A stretch of DNA of 64,000 nucleotides from Alphaproteobacteria bacterium (GTDB lineage: Bacteria; Pseudomonadota; Alphaproteobacteria; Oceanibaculales; Oceanibaculaceae). This document shows, in pieces, positions 54,487 to 63,240 of this stretch. The notes below the pieces were generated by a model that was not told the origin of the DNA, searched no databases, and was given only the letters and a program-made list of their open reading frames with translations. The stretch spans positions 231,802-295,801 of the forward strand of contig JAHJHR010000011.1 in NCBI GenBank assembly GCA_018823745.1, written 5' to 3'. A program made the position numbers and the translations under genes. Each line of letters opens with the position of its first letter. Within the stretch, counting starts at the first letter, position 1.

Positions 54487-54784
54487 TCCCATCGCCCTCT
54501 ACACCATCCTCGGCATGACGGCGATCACCTATGCCACGCGGGCCGGCGGCTTCTGGCTGATGCGCTTCGTGCCGCTGTCCGGCCGGGTCGAGGCCTGGCT
54601 GAAAAGCATCCCCGGCGCGGTCATCGCCGCCGTCGTCGCCCCCTCCGTGATCAATGCCGGCTGGATCGAGGCTGTCGGGCTGCTGCTGGCCGTCATCGCC
54701 ATACGGGTGACGAAGCAGGAAATCCTCGCCATCGTGATCGGCATCGGCAGCGTGGCGCTGCTCAGGCAGGCCTTTCCCGCATGA
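54476..54784 (+). CDS. azlD: AzlD-family small membrane subunit
   Basis: A 102-residue membrane protein with three to four spans, the usual size for AzlD/YgaH. ITYATRAGGFWLMRFVPL and LKSIPGAVIAAVVAP are the family core. It is needed with AzlC for export of branched-chain amino acids. Its start overlaps the azlC end by 11 bases. Its last 23 bases overlap the end of the convergent YeeZ-like gene. Confidence 0.88.
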   Translation: MSIDPIALYTILGMTAITYATRAGGFWLMRFVPLSGRVEAWLKSIPGAVIAAVVAPSVINAGWIEAVGLLLAVIAIRVTKQEILAIVIGIGSVALLRQAFPA

Positions 54785-55625
54785 TGGCCGCCAGCCCCTC
54801 GCGATAGGTCGGATAGGCCAGCGCAACCCCCAGATCGCTTTTCAGCCGCTGGTTGGAAACCCGCTTGTTCTCGGAATAGAAGGCCTGGCCCATCGGTGAC
54901 AGATCGGCCTGCTCAACCGGGATTTCCGGCGGCGGTGCAACGCCCAGAAGCTGCGCCGCATGGGCCACGACATCGGCGGAGGATGCTGGCTCATCATCGG
55001 CCAGATTATAGATCGCCCCCGGATCGGGCCGGGCCATCGAGGCTTTCAGTACCGTTCCGATATCATCGGCATGGATGCGGTTGAACACCTGCCCCGGCTT
55101 CACGATGCGCCGTGCGGTGCCAGCCCGGACCTGCTCGATGGCGCTGCGCCCCGGTCCGTAGATGCCCGACAGCCGGAAGATATGCAGTGGAAGGCCGGCA
55201 GCCCGCCACTGCGCCTCCGCCGCGACCCGCGCCTTGCCGTTGGGGGTGGACGGGTTTAGCGGCGATGCCTCGTCGACCCAGCCGCCATCCTTCTCACCAT
55301 AGACGCCGGTGGTGGAAAGATAGCCCACCCATTCCAGCCCCTGCATTGCCCGCAGATCGGTGTCATGCGCCCCTAGAACGGGGTCTGTGCCCTCTTTGGG
55401 CGGGATGGAGGCGAGGATGTGCGTGACCCCGGCCAGAGCCGCTCCAGCGGCCTCCAGCGGGCGCCCGATGTCGAAGAGATGCGCCTCGATGCCGCGTCCC
55501 CGCAACGCCGCCTGCTTCTCCGGCGTCCGGCAAGTGCCGGCGACCCGCCAGCCCTCCTCCATCAGCCTTTGCGCCAGCCGCTCGGCGACATAGCCCAGGC
55601 CGAAGCAGAACAGGGTCCTGGTCAT
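54762..55625 (-). CDS. NAD-dependent epimerase/dehydratase-like SDR (YeeZ type)
   Basis: A 287-residue extended-SDR-fold protein of the YeeZ type. The N-terminal CFGLGYVAERLAQRL is a GxGxxA-type nucleotide site. A YLSTTGVYGEKDGGWVDE stretch and LRLSGIYGPGRSA-like sequence (here FRLSGIYGPGRSAIEQ) follow. The Tyr-x-x-x-Lys pair is not in standard form, so catalysis is uncertain. It converges on azlD with a 23-base overlap and lies 26 bases downstream of the acyl-CoA synthetase gene, probably co-transcribed. Confidence 0.8.
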   Translation of the reverse strand: MTRTLFCFGLGYVAERLAQRLMEEGWRVAGTCRTPEKQAALRGRGIEAHLFDIGRPLEAAGAALAGVTHILASIPPKEGTDPVLGAHDTDLRAMQGLEWVGYLSTTGVYGEKDGGWVDEASPLNPSTPNGKARVAAEAQWRAAGLPLHIFRLSGIYGPGRSAIEQVRAGTARRIVKPGQVFNRIHADDIGTVLKASMARPDPGAIYNLADDEPASSADVVAHAAQLLGVAPPPEIPVEQADLSPMGQAFYSENKRVSNQRLKSDLGVALAYPTYREGLAAIMRERPA

Positions 55626-55651
55626 GTGTGGTCCTTCATGGCCGTCCCCGC

Positions 55652-57460
55652 TTACGCACCCTTGCCCTCATACAGCGCGTCGAGCCTGTCGCCGTAATCC
55701 TTGCGGATACTGTGGCGGCGGATTTTCAGCGTCGGGGTCATCATGTGGTTGTCGGTCGTGAAGGCCTCGGTCGCGATCAGGAAGCGCCGGATCTTTTCCA
55801 GCTGAGACAGCGTGCCGTTCACCCGGTCGATAACCGAGGCAATGGCGCTGCGGAAGCCCTTATCGGAAGCCAGAAGCGCCAGATCGGGCGCTGCCCCGTT
55901 CTCCCTGGCGTAGCGTTCGACGAATTCCGGCGCCGGCACGATCAGCGCGACGAGGTAGGGCCGCTTGTCGCCATAGACCATCGCCTGGGTGATTTCCGGC
56001 TGCAGCGTCAGGAAGCCCTCGACCCGCTGCGGCGAGATATTGTCGCCGCCGGAGATCACGATGATGTCGCGCTTGCGGTCGGTGATGGTGATGTAGCCAT
56101 CGGCATCCATCACGCCCACATCGCCGGTATGCAGCCAGCCGCCGATGACGGTTCGCTCGGTCGCTTCCGGATCGTCCCAATAGCCATCCATGACGAAATC
56201 GCCACGCGCCAGAATCTCGCCATCCTCGGCGATCTTCACCTCGACGCCCAGCAAGGGCGGGCCAACGGTCGCGATCTTGATGTTGAACGGGCGGTTGCAG
56301 GCGATCACCGGTGCCGCCTCGGTCTGGCCATAGCCCTGGCAGAGCTTCACGCCGAGCGACAGGAAGAACATGCCGACCTCGTAATTCAGCGGCGCGCCGC
56401 CGGAGATGAAGGTCTTCAGCCGGCCGCCCATGCGCTGCTTCACCTTGCGCCGGACCAGCAGGTCGAGCACCAGATTCTGCGCCTTCTCCATCAGGGTCAG
56501 GTCGCCCGGCCGCTCGACACGCTTGCGGCCCAGTTCCAGCGCCTTCATGAACAGCTGGAGCTTCTTGCCGCCGGCGCGCTGCACCCCGGCCAGAATGCGG
56601 CCATGCAGCACCTCATACAGGCGCGGCACTGCCGTCATGATGGTCGGGCGCGCCTCCAGCAGATTGGCGGCCAGCGTGTCAGCCCCTTCGGCGTAGTAGA
56701 TCTGCGCCCCGATCGAGATCGGGAAGAACAGCCCGCAGGTATGCTCATAGGAATGCGACAGCGGCAGGAAGGACAGGAACACCTCGTCGCCCAGCCCGAT
56801 ATCCATCAGCAGGTCATGCGCGCTCAGCAGGTTGGTGAATAACGCCCGGTGGCTCAGCATCACGCCCTTCGGCGCGCCGCCGGTGCCCGATGTGTAGATG
56901 ATGCAGGCAAGATCGTTGCGTGTGCGCCGGGCCGCCATTGCCCGCACATCATCGTCCAGCGCCGCACCGGCCAGCAGGGCCTGCTGCCAGGTCAGGAAGG
57001 CCAGCCCACTTGTGGGACGCTCCTCAGGCTCTTCCATGCCGATGACGAATTCGCATTGCGCGGCGTGGGTTGCTGCCGGCAGCGCATTGGCCAGCAGTTT
57101 TGCGCTGGAGCAGATCACCCCGCGCGCGCCGCAATTCTCAAGGATATAGAGGTTGTCGGCGACGGTGTTGGTCACATAGGCCGGCACGGTGACGGCGCCG
57201 CAGGCGATGATCGCCAGATCGGCAATCGCCCATTCCGGGCGGTTCTCGGAAATAATGACCACGCGGTCGCCCGCCCGGATGCCCTGCGCCTTGAGCGCCC
57301 GGGCCAGCGCGCGGACAGCGCTGTCGGCCTCGCGCCAGCTGGTCGGGCTGTAGACGGAATCCTTCTTGGCCCAGAGAAACGGCTTGTCGCCCAGGCTTTC
57401 CGCCTGGTCGAAAAACATCAGCGCAAGATTCTGCGCGTTCTTGTAATCGATGATGGCCAC
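55652..57460 (-). CDS. Long-chain acyl-CoA synthetase (AMP-forming)
   Basis: A 602-residue class I adenylating enzyme of the long-chain FadD15/FACS type. The ATP-binding loop reads [18 protein letters not shown], with Gly in place of the usual second Thr. QGYGQTEAAPVIACN is the A5 motif and WLHTGDVGVMDADGYITITDRKRDII contains the hinge region. The C-terminal TPTLKIRRHSIRKDY carries the catalytic Lys. It activates long-chain fatty acids at the membrane face. It is divergent from the M3 peptidase gene, across a 148-base gap. Confidence 0.9.
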   Translation of the reverse strand: MAIIDYKNAQNLALMFFDQAESLGDKPFLWAKKDSVYSPTSWREADSAVRALARALKAQGIRAGDRVVIISENRPEWAIADLAIIACGAVTVPAYVTNTVADNLYILENCGARGVICSSAKLLANALPAATHAAQCEFVIGMEEPEERPTSGLAFLTWQQALLAGAALDDDVRAMAARRTRNDLACIIYTSGTGGAPKGVMLSHRALFTNLLSAHDLLMDIGLGDEVFLSFLPLSHSYEHTCGLFFPISIGAQIYYAEGADTLAANLLEARPTIMTAVPRLYEVLHGRILAGVQRAGGKKLQLFMKALELGRKRVERPGDLTLMEKAQNLVLDLLVRRKVKQRMGGRLKTFISGGAPLNYEVGMFFLSLGVKLCQGYGQTEAAPVIACNRPFNIKIATVGPPLLGVEVKIAEDGEILARGDFVMDGYWDDPEATERTVIGGWLHTGDVGVMDADGYITITDRKRDIIVISGGDNISPQRVEGFLTLQPEITQAMVYGDKRPYLVALIVPAPEFVERYARENGAAPDLALLASDKGFRSAIASVIDRVNGTLSQLEKIRRFLIATEAFTTDNHMMTPTLKIRRHSIRKDYGDRLDALYEGKGA

Positions 57461-57608
57461 GTTTTCTCCCTGTTTCGCGGTCGGCGTTTTTTCAGACGGT
57501 CCTTACAAGACCAGATAGGAGCCGATCTTCGAATTGCCCTAAGTTTCGCCTGCGCTTGGCGTTCCGGCAAGGCTCACCATATCCCTTGCATCAACAATGG
57601 AGTTCATC

Positions 57609-59405
57609 ATGGCACTGGCTGCCGAGCACGACGAGACGACCACCCTTGGCACGCTGCCGGAATGGCGGCTTACGGATATGTATGACGGTCCGGACTCCGC
57701 CGCGCTGACGGGCGATCTGGTAGAGGCGACACAGGCGAGCGCCGCTTTCGCCACAGCCTATGCCGGCAAGATCGGCGGGCTGCAGGGTGCCGATCTGGGC
57801 GCCGCCGTGGCAGAATACGAACGGATCGACGAAATTCTCTCGCGGGTGTCCAGCTATGCCCAGCTGGTGCATTCCGGCGATATGAGCGACCCGGAGGTGG
57901 GGCGCTTCTACCAGTCCGTGGTCGAGCGGGTGACCGATATCTCGACCCAGCTGGTGTTCTTCACGCTGGAACTGAACCGGCTGGACGATGATGCGCTGGC
58001 CGAAAAACTGAAGGCGCCGGAACTGGCGCGCTATTCGGCCTGGCTGCGCGATCTGCGGGTCTATCGCGACCACCAGCTATCCGACGAGCTGGAAACGCTG
58101 CTGCATGAGAAGAGCGTCGCCGGGCGATCTGCCTGGAACCGCCTGTTCGACGAGACCATGAGCGGCCTGCGCTTTCCCTTCAAGGGCAAGGAGCTGACCG
58201 TCACCCAGATCCTGGAACGGCTGAGCAGCCGCAACCCCGACGACCGGCGCGAGGCGGCGAAATCGCTGGGTGGCACGCTGCGCGGCGAGGGCCGGCTGTT
58301 CGCGCTGATCACCAATACCCTGGCCAAGGACAAGGAGATCGATGATCGCTGGCGGCACTATCCCGCCCCGGTCTCGGCGCGCAACCGCGCCAACCAGATC
58401 GAGGATGAGGTGGTGGAGGCGCTGGTCAACACGGTTGCCGCGCATTATCCGCAATTGTCGCATCGCTATTACGCGCTGAAGGCCAAATGGTTCGGCGTCG
58501 AGAAGCTGGATTACTGGGACCGCAACGCCCCGCTGCCCGATGAGGCCGACCGGCTGATTCCCTGGGTTGAGGCGCGCGACACCGTGCTCAGTGCCTATGG
58601 CAGCTTCGATCCGCGCATGGCCGCTATCGGCCGCCGCTTCTTCGATGAGGGCTGGATCGACGCCCCGGCCCGCCCCGGCAAGGCATCCGGCGCCTTCGCC
58701 CATCCGACGGTGCCCAGTTCGCACCCCTATATCCTGCTGAACTACCAGGGCCGCACCCGCGACGTCATGACCCTGGCGCATGAGCTGGGCCATGGCGTGC
58801 ATCAGGTGCTGGCGGCCGATCAGGGCCATCTGCAATCCGGCACGCCGCTGACCCTGGCCGAGACCGCCAGCGTGTTCGGCGAGATGCTGACCTTCCAGAC
58901 TCTGCTGAAGCGCGAGACCGATCCGAAGCGCCGCAAGGCGATGCTGGCCTCGAAGGTCGAGGACATGCTGAACACGGTGGTCCGGCAGGTCTCCTTCCAT
59001 TTCTTCGAGACCCGGCTGCATGCCGCCCGCCGCGAGGGCGAGCTGACGCCGGAGAAGATCTGCGACATCTGGATGGGCATCCAGGGCGAAAGCCTGGGGC
59101 CGGCCATCCGCTTCGACGATGATTACCGGTATTACTGGGCCTATATCCCCCACTTCGTGCACACGCCCTTCTACGTCTACGCCTATGCCTTCGGCGACTG
59201 CCTGGTGAATTCGCTCTACGCCGTCTATGGCGAATCGGAGACGGGTTTTGCCGAGCGCTATCTGGAGATGCTGAAGGCCGGCGGCACGCTGCGGCACGGT
59301 GACCTTCTGGCCCCCTTCGGCCTGAACGCCGCCGACCCGGATTTCTGGGCCAAGGGCCTGTCCATGATCGCCGGCTTCATCGACGAGCTGGAACAGATGG
59401 AGTGA
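57609..59405 (+). CDS. pepF: M3-family oligoendopeptidase (PepF type)
   Basis: A 598-residue cytosolic zinc peptidase that trims oligopeptides. The zinc site is LAHELGHGVH with a downstream ligand Glu in LAETASVFGEML. The N-terminal M3 helical domain (about 110-190) precedes the catalytic domain. The ATG at 57609 follows GGAG at a good distance, so it is preferred over the in-frame ATG at 57597. It stands alone; the next gene is separated by a repeat. Confidence 0.9.
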   Translation: MALAAEHDETTTLGTLPEWRLTDMYDGPDSAALTGDLVEATQASAAFATAYAGKIGGLQGADLGAAVAEYERIDEILSRVSSYAQLVHSGDMSDPEVGRFYQSVVERVTDISTQLVFFTLELNRLDDDALAEKLKAPELARYSAWLRDLRVYRDHQLSDELETLLHEKSVAGRSAWNRLFDETMSGLRFPFKGKELTVTQILERLSSRNPDDRREAAKSLGGTLRGEGRLFALITNTLAKDKEIDDRWRHYPAPVSARNRANQIEDEVVEALVNTVAAHYPQLSHRYYALKAKWFGVEKLDYWDRNAPLPDEADRLIPWVEARDTVLSAYGSFDPRMAAIGRRFFDEGWIDAPARPGKASGAFAHPTVPSSHPYILLNYQGRTRDVMTLAHELGHGVHQVLAADQGHLQSGTPLTLAETASVFGEMLTFQTLLKRETDPKRRKAMLASKVEDMLNTVVRQVSFHFFETRLHAARREGELTPEKICDIWMGIQGESLGPAIRFDDDYRYYWAYIPHFVHTPFYVYAYAFGDCLVNSLYAVYGESETGFAERYLEMLKAGGTLRHGDLLAPFGLNAADPDFWAKGLSMIAGFIDELEQME

Positions 59406-59428
59406 GGGCGGCGTTTCCACGCACCCCC

Positions 59429-59487
59429 GTTGCCCTTCGAGGCGTCTGCGCCAAGTAGCTTGTCACAGGCGCCTCAGGGCAAGGTCA
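59429..59487. repeat. Inverted repeat related to family 2 (short variant)
   Basis: TTGCCCTTCGAGGCG on the left faces CGCCTCAGGGCAA on the right, with GCGCC / GGCGC near the centre. The CCTTCGAGGCG and CCTCAGG words echo the ends and inner unit of the composite repeats at 4224-4364 and 62963-63092. It lies between the M3 peptidase stop and the ABC1-kinase start, and explains the spurious upstream extension of the latter frame. Confidence 0.55.
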
Positions 59488-59543
59488 TGGTTGGACCGAA
59501 GCCAGTGCTGCCTGGTGGCATTTTCATAGGGAATCAGGGCTTC

Positions 59544-60890
59544 ATGTCAGATAGCGAAGACAACAGGCTGGCCGGCCGTGCCCGGCGCTATGTCCAGGTC
59601 GGCACGCGGGTCGGCACGCTGGCAGCAAAGCTGGCGGGCGAGCGCTATTTCGGCCTGAAGCTGAACAAGGGCGAACATGCCGAGGATCTGAAGCAGGTGC
59701 TGGGCGGGCTGAAAGGTCCGCTGATGAAGGTGGCGCAGATCCTGGCCACCATCCCCGACGCCCTGCCCGAGGAATATGCCCGCGAATTGCAGCAATTGCA
59801 GTCCAACGCCCCGGCCATGGGCTGGCTGTTCGTGAAGCGCCGGATGGCAGCCGAACTCGGCCCCGACTGGCGGGCCAAATTCGGCAGTTTCGAGGCCGAG
59901 GCGGCAGCCGCCGCCTCGCTCGGCCAGGTCCACCGGGCGACGACGAAAGCCGGGCAGGCCATCGCCTGCAAGCTGCAATATCCCGACATGCAATCGGCCG
60001 TAGAGGCCGATCTGAAGCAGCTGAAACTCGCCATGTCGGTCTATGAACGCTACGACAAGGCGATCTCCACCGCGCGCATCTATCAGGAACTCTCGGCCCG
60101 GCTGCGTGAGGAGCTGGATTACGAGCTGGAATCGCGGCACATGGCGCTTTATGGCCTGATGCTGAAGGACGAGGCCGGCGTGCATGTGCCGGACTACGTG
60201 CCTGAATTGTCCACCAAACGGCTGCTCAGCATGAGCTGGCTGGAGGGCGGGCCGCTGCTCGGTGTTGTCGACCGCGATCTGGAGTTCCGCAACCGGGTGG
60301 CGATGAACATGTTCCGCGCCTGGTATGTGCCGTTCTACCTCTACGGCACGATCCATGGCGATCCGCATCTGGGCAATTACTCGGTGCGGCCGGATGGCAG
60401 CGTCAATCTGCTGGATTTCGGCTGCATCCGCGTCTTCCGGCCCAGCTTCGTCGAGGGCGTGATCGCGCTCTACACCGCGCTGCAGACCGGCGATGACGAT
60501 CTGGCGGTGCATGCCTACACCATCTGGGGCTTCGAGAAGCTGACCAAGGAGAAGATCGAGGTGCTGAACCTCTGGGCGCGCTTCGTCTATGCGCCCCTGA
60601 TGGAGGACAAGCCGCGCGCCATCCAGGAGACCAATGACGGCATGTATGGCCGCGCCGTCGCCGAAAAGGTCCATGCCGAGCTGCGCCGCATCGGCGGCGT
60701 CGCCCCGCCGCGCGAATTCGTGCTGATGGACCGCGCCGCCATCGGCCTCGGCTCGGTCTTCCTGCATCTGAAGGCGGAGATCAACTGGTACCGCCTGTTC
60801 CACGACATGATCGAGGGCTTCGACGTGAAAACGCTGGAGAAGCGGCAGGCGCAGGCGCTGAAGATTGCTGACGTGCCAGCAGCGGCTTAG
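59544..60890 (+). CDS. ABC1/UbiB-family atypical kinase-like protein
   Basis: A 448-residue member of the AarF/UbiB/COQ8 family, linked to ubiquinone biosynthesis or lipid handling. The family helix motif reads K62-V-A-Q65 rather than KxGQ. The Ala-rich loop AAAAASLGQVH replaces a kinase P-loop, as is typical. HGDPHLGNYSV and LLDFGCIRVF are the catalytic-loop and metal-binding motifs. No C-terminal membrane span like that of UbiB is evident, so it is closer to COQ8/AarF-like soluble forms. The ATG at 59544 was chosen because the upstream frame is repeat DNA. Confidence 0.85.
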   Translation: MSDSEDNRLAGRARRYVQVGTRVGTLAAKLAGERYFGLKLNKGEHAEDLKQVLGGLKGPLMKVAQILATIPDALPEEYARELQQLQSNAPAMGWLFVKRRMAAELGPDWRAKFGSFEAEAAAAASLGQVHRATTKAGQAIACKLQYPDMQSAVEADLKQLKLAMSVYERYDKAISTARIYQELSARLREELDYELESRHMALYGLMLKDEAGVHVPDYVPELSTKRLLSMSWLEGGPLLGVVDRDLEFRNRVAMNMFRAWYVPFYLYGTIHGDPHLGNYSVRPDGSVNLLDFGCIRVFRPSFVEGVIALYTALQTGDDDLAVHAYTIWGFEKLTKEKIEVLNLWARFVYAPLMEDKPRAIQETNDGMYGRAVAEKVHAELRRIGGVAPPREFVLMDRAAIGLGSVFLHLKAEINWYRLFHDMIEGFDVKTLEKRQAQALKIADVPAAA

Positions 60891-60917
60891 GGCATTCGTC
60901 GCGCGATTGCTCGTCAA

Positions 60918-60947
60918 TGGATGGTCGGGTCAAGCCCGACCATGACG
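60918..60947 (-). repeat. Single 30-base palindromic repeat (family 1)
   Basis: The element is identical over all 30 bases to the copies at 1942-1971 and 2061-2090, in the minus orientation. It lies between the ABC1-kinase stop and the convergent alpha/beta hydrolase stop. Unlike the other copies it stands alone. Confidence 0.8.
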
Positions 60948-60960
60948 ATATTCTTTTGGC

Positions 60961-61731
60961 TCAGCCCTTCCCGGCCAGCTCCCCCACCGACCTACGGAGC
61001 AATTCCAGATCCTGCTCGCGCGACAGCCGGTGGTCGCCATCCTTCACCAGCGTGACCGAGACATCCGTGCCGGCCAGTGCCTCGGCAAGGCGCAGGGAGA
61101 CGGTGTAGGGCACGTCCGGGTCGCGCATGCCGTGCAGCAGGCGCACCGTGCAGGTCAGCGGGATCGGCGCGCGCAGCAGCAGGTGGTTGCGGCCATCCTC
61201 GATCAGCCGGCGGGTGATGACATAGGGGTCGTCACTGTATTCCGACGGGCGGGCATAGCGGCCCTCGGTCAGGATTGTCTGACGGATGGGCTCGGGGAAT
61301 TCGGCCCACATCAGATCCTCGGTGAAATCCGGGGCCGGCGCGATGCCGACCAGCCCCGCCACCCGGTCCGGCCGGGCCAGCGCCGTCAGCAGCATCAGCC
61401 AGCCCCCCATGGAGGAGCCGACCAGGATCTGCGGCCCCTCGGTCAGCGCGTCGAGGGCGGCGATGGAATCCTCGGCCCAGCGGCCGATGCAGCCATCCTC
61501 GAACTTCCCGCTGGAGGCACCATGGCCGAAATAGTCGAAGCGCAGAAAGCCCTGCCCGCGCGCCTGCGCAAAAGCCTCCAGCGCCAGCGCCTTGGTGCCG
61601 GTCATGTCCGACTTGAAGCCGCCCAGAAACACGATGCCGGGCGCGGTCTGATCCGTACCCGGAGGGGTGCGGCAATACGCAAGGCTTTCCCCATCGGGCC
61701 GGACTAGGGTATCGAAGGGGGCTGATGTCAT
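60961..61731 (-). CDS. Alpha/beta hydrolase (ABHD10-like)
   Basis: A 256-residue alpha/beta-fold hydrolase. The nucleophile Ser107 lies in VGSSMGGWL, the acid is probably the Asp in HGMRDPDVPY, and the His is in KDGDHRLSR. GGFKSDMTGTKALALE near the N-terminus is typical of the ABHD10-like group of thioesterases or esterases. Its start abuts the divergent glycosyltransferase reading frame, so the two share a very short promoter region. Confidence 0.85.
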   Translation of the reverse strand: MTSAPFDTLVRPDGESLAYCRTPPGTDQTAPGIVFLGGFKSDMTGTKALALEAFAQARGQGFLRFDYFGHGASSGKFEDGCIGRWAEDSIAALDALTEGPQILVGSSMGGWLMLLTALARPDRVAGLVGIAPAPDFTEDLMWAEFPEPIRQTILTEGRYARPSEYSDDPYVITRRLIEDGRNHLLLRAPIPLTCTVRLLHGMRDPDVPYTVSLRLAEALAGTDVSVTLVKDGDHRLSREQDLELLRRSVGELAGKG

Positions 61732-61785
61732 GTGGCAGGACCGATGTTGCGGGGAAGGACCGGCGGTGAGCCGGGTTTACGGGGC

Positions 61786-62961
61786 ATGATCGAAACCCAA
61801 ATTACGCCGCAGGGCAAGCAGCCGACCGTGCTGCAGGTGCTGCCCGGCCTGGTGACAGGCGGTGTCGAGCGCGGCACGGTGGACATGGCCGATGCCCTGG
61901 TGCAGGCCGGCTGGCGCGCCCTTGTCGCCTCCAGCGGCGGCCCGATGGTGCGCGAGCTGGAGCGGGCTGGCGCCACCCATATCACCCTGCCGCTGGACAG
62001 CAAGAACCCGTTCCGGATGCGCAAGAACGCCACGGCGCTGCAACAGCTGATCGCCGAGCACGGCATCGACATCGTCCATGCCCGCAGCCGCGCGCCGGCC
62101 TGGAGCGCCTATTGGGCGACACGGCGCACCGGCACGCCCTTCGTCACCTCCTTCCACGCGCCCTACAAGATCACCGGGGCGGTGAAGCGCTGGTACAACA
62201 CGATCATGACCCGCGGCGACCGAGTCATCGCGATCTCGGAATTCATCAGCCGGCATATTCTGGACAATTACCCGATCGACCCGCTGATCCTGCGTGTCAT
62301 CCCGCGCGGCGTCGATGTCGCGCGTTTCGACCCGGATCTGGTCAGCGCCGAACGGATGATCCAGCTGAGCGAGGCCTGGCGGCTGGAGGATGGCGTGCCG
62401 GTCATCATGTTGCCCGGCCGGCTGACCCGCTGGAAGGGCCAGTCGGTGCTGATCCAGGCGATGGCGCATCTGCGCGACGTGCCGGCGCTGGCGGTTCTCG
62501 TCGGCTCCGACCAGGGCCGCGTGGCCTATCGCCAGGAACTGGAAACTCTGGTCGAGACACTGGATCTGAAACGCACGGTGCGCTTTGCCGGTGAATGCCG
62601 GGACATGCCGGCAGCCTATATGCTGTCCGATGTCGTGGTCTCCGCCTCGACCGAGCCGGAGGGCTTCGGCCGCGTCTCTGTGGAAGCGCAGGCGCTGGGC
62701 CGCCCGGTCGTCGGCTCGAACCATGGCGGTGTCGCGGAGACGGTATTGCCGGGCGAAACCGGCTGGCTGGTCCCCTCCGACGATCCCGTGGCACTGGCCG
62801 GCGCGCTGCGCGAGGCGCTGGGCCTGGTCGGCGAGGAGCGTGCCCGCTGGGCCGCGCGCGCCATGGATCACGTGCGCCAGAATTACAGCAAGCAGCTGAT
62901 GTGCGCGCGCACCATCGCGGTCTACCATGAACTGCTGGAAGACCGGGTGAGGATGGCGTAA
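61786..62961 (+). CDS. Glycosyltransferase, family 4 (GT-B fold)
   Basis: A 391-residue GT-B glycosyltransferase. PTVLQVLPGLVTGGVERGTVDMA is the acceptor-side N-terminus. LPGRLTRWKGQSVLIQAM starts the donor-binding domain, and STEPEGFGRVSVEAQALGRPVV contains the E-x7-E nucleotide-sugar motif. Products could be LPS core, capsule or another glycan; no other surface-sugar genes are adjacent. The start at 61786 is a choice among three in-frame codons (GTG 61732, ATG 61744, ATG 61786), as conserved sequence begins just after the last. Confidence 0.88.
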   Translation: MIETQITPQGKQPTVLQVLPGLVTGGVERGTVDMADALVQAGWRALVASSGGPMVRELERAGATHITLPLDSKNPFRMRKNATALQQLIAEHGIDIVHARSRAPAWSAYWATRRTGTPFVTSFHAPYKITGAVKRWYNTIMTRGDRVIAISEFISRHILDNYPIDPLILRVIPRGVDVARFDPDLVSAERMIQLSEAWRLEDGVPVIMLPGRLTRWKGQSVLIQAMAHLRDVPALAVLVGSDQGRVAYRQELETLVETLDLKRTVRFAGECRDMPAAYMLSDVVVSASTEPEGFGRVSVEAQALGRPVVGSNHGGVAETVLPGETGWLVPSDDPVALAGALREALGLVGEERARWAARAMDHVRQNYSKQLMCARTIAVYHELLEDRVRMA

Positions 62962-62962
62962 G

Positions 62963-63092
62963 CCGCCCTATGCTTCGAGACAGCCGCTCACGCGGCCTCC
63001 TCAGCATGAGGTCACCAGGCGGCACTGCCGGTTTGTCCAAGAGCGCCCTCACCCTGAGGAGCCCCGCAAGGGGCGTCTCGAAGGGTCAGGCG
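62963..63092. repeat. Composite inverted repeat, family 2 (copy 2)
   Basis: Starts with CGCCCTATGCTTCGAGAC and ends with GGGGCGTCTCGAAGGGTC, giving inverted ends. Inside are CTCCTCAGCATGAGG and the mirrored CCTGAGGAGCC. It matches the copy at 4224-4364 in order and spacing with sequence drift. It fills most of the gap before thrS. The remaining DNA to 63240 holds the thrS leader; I see no further element there. Confidence 0.75.
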
Positions 63093-63240
63093 GCGCGAAG
63101 AATGGCCCCATGCGCAACCGGGCCTGCTGCCCTGCGGCGGCGCCGCTTGACACGCCCTCGCGGGACATTAGAGTTGCAGCCCTTTTCGCCCCTGGGCAAA
63201 TCCGCCCCGGCGAACGTAATTATAGCGGTGTAAGATAGAC

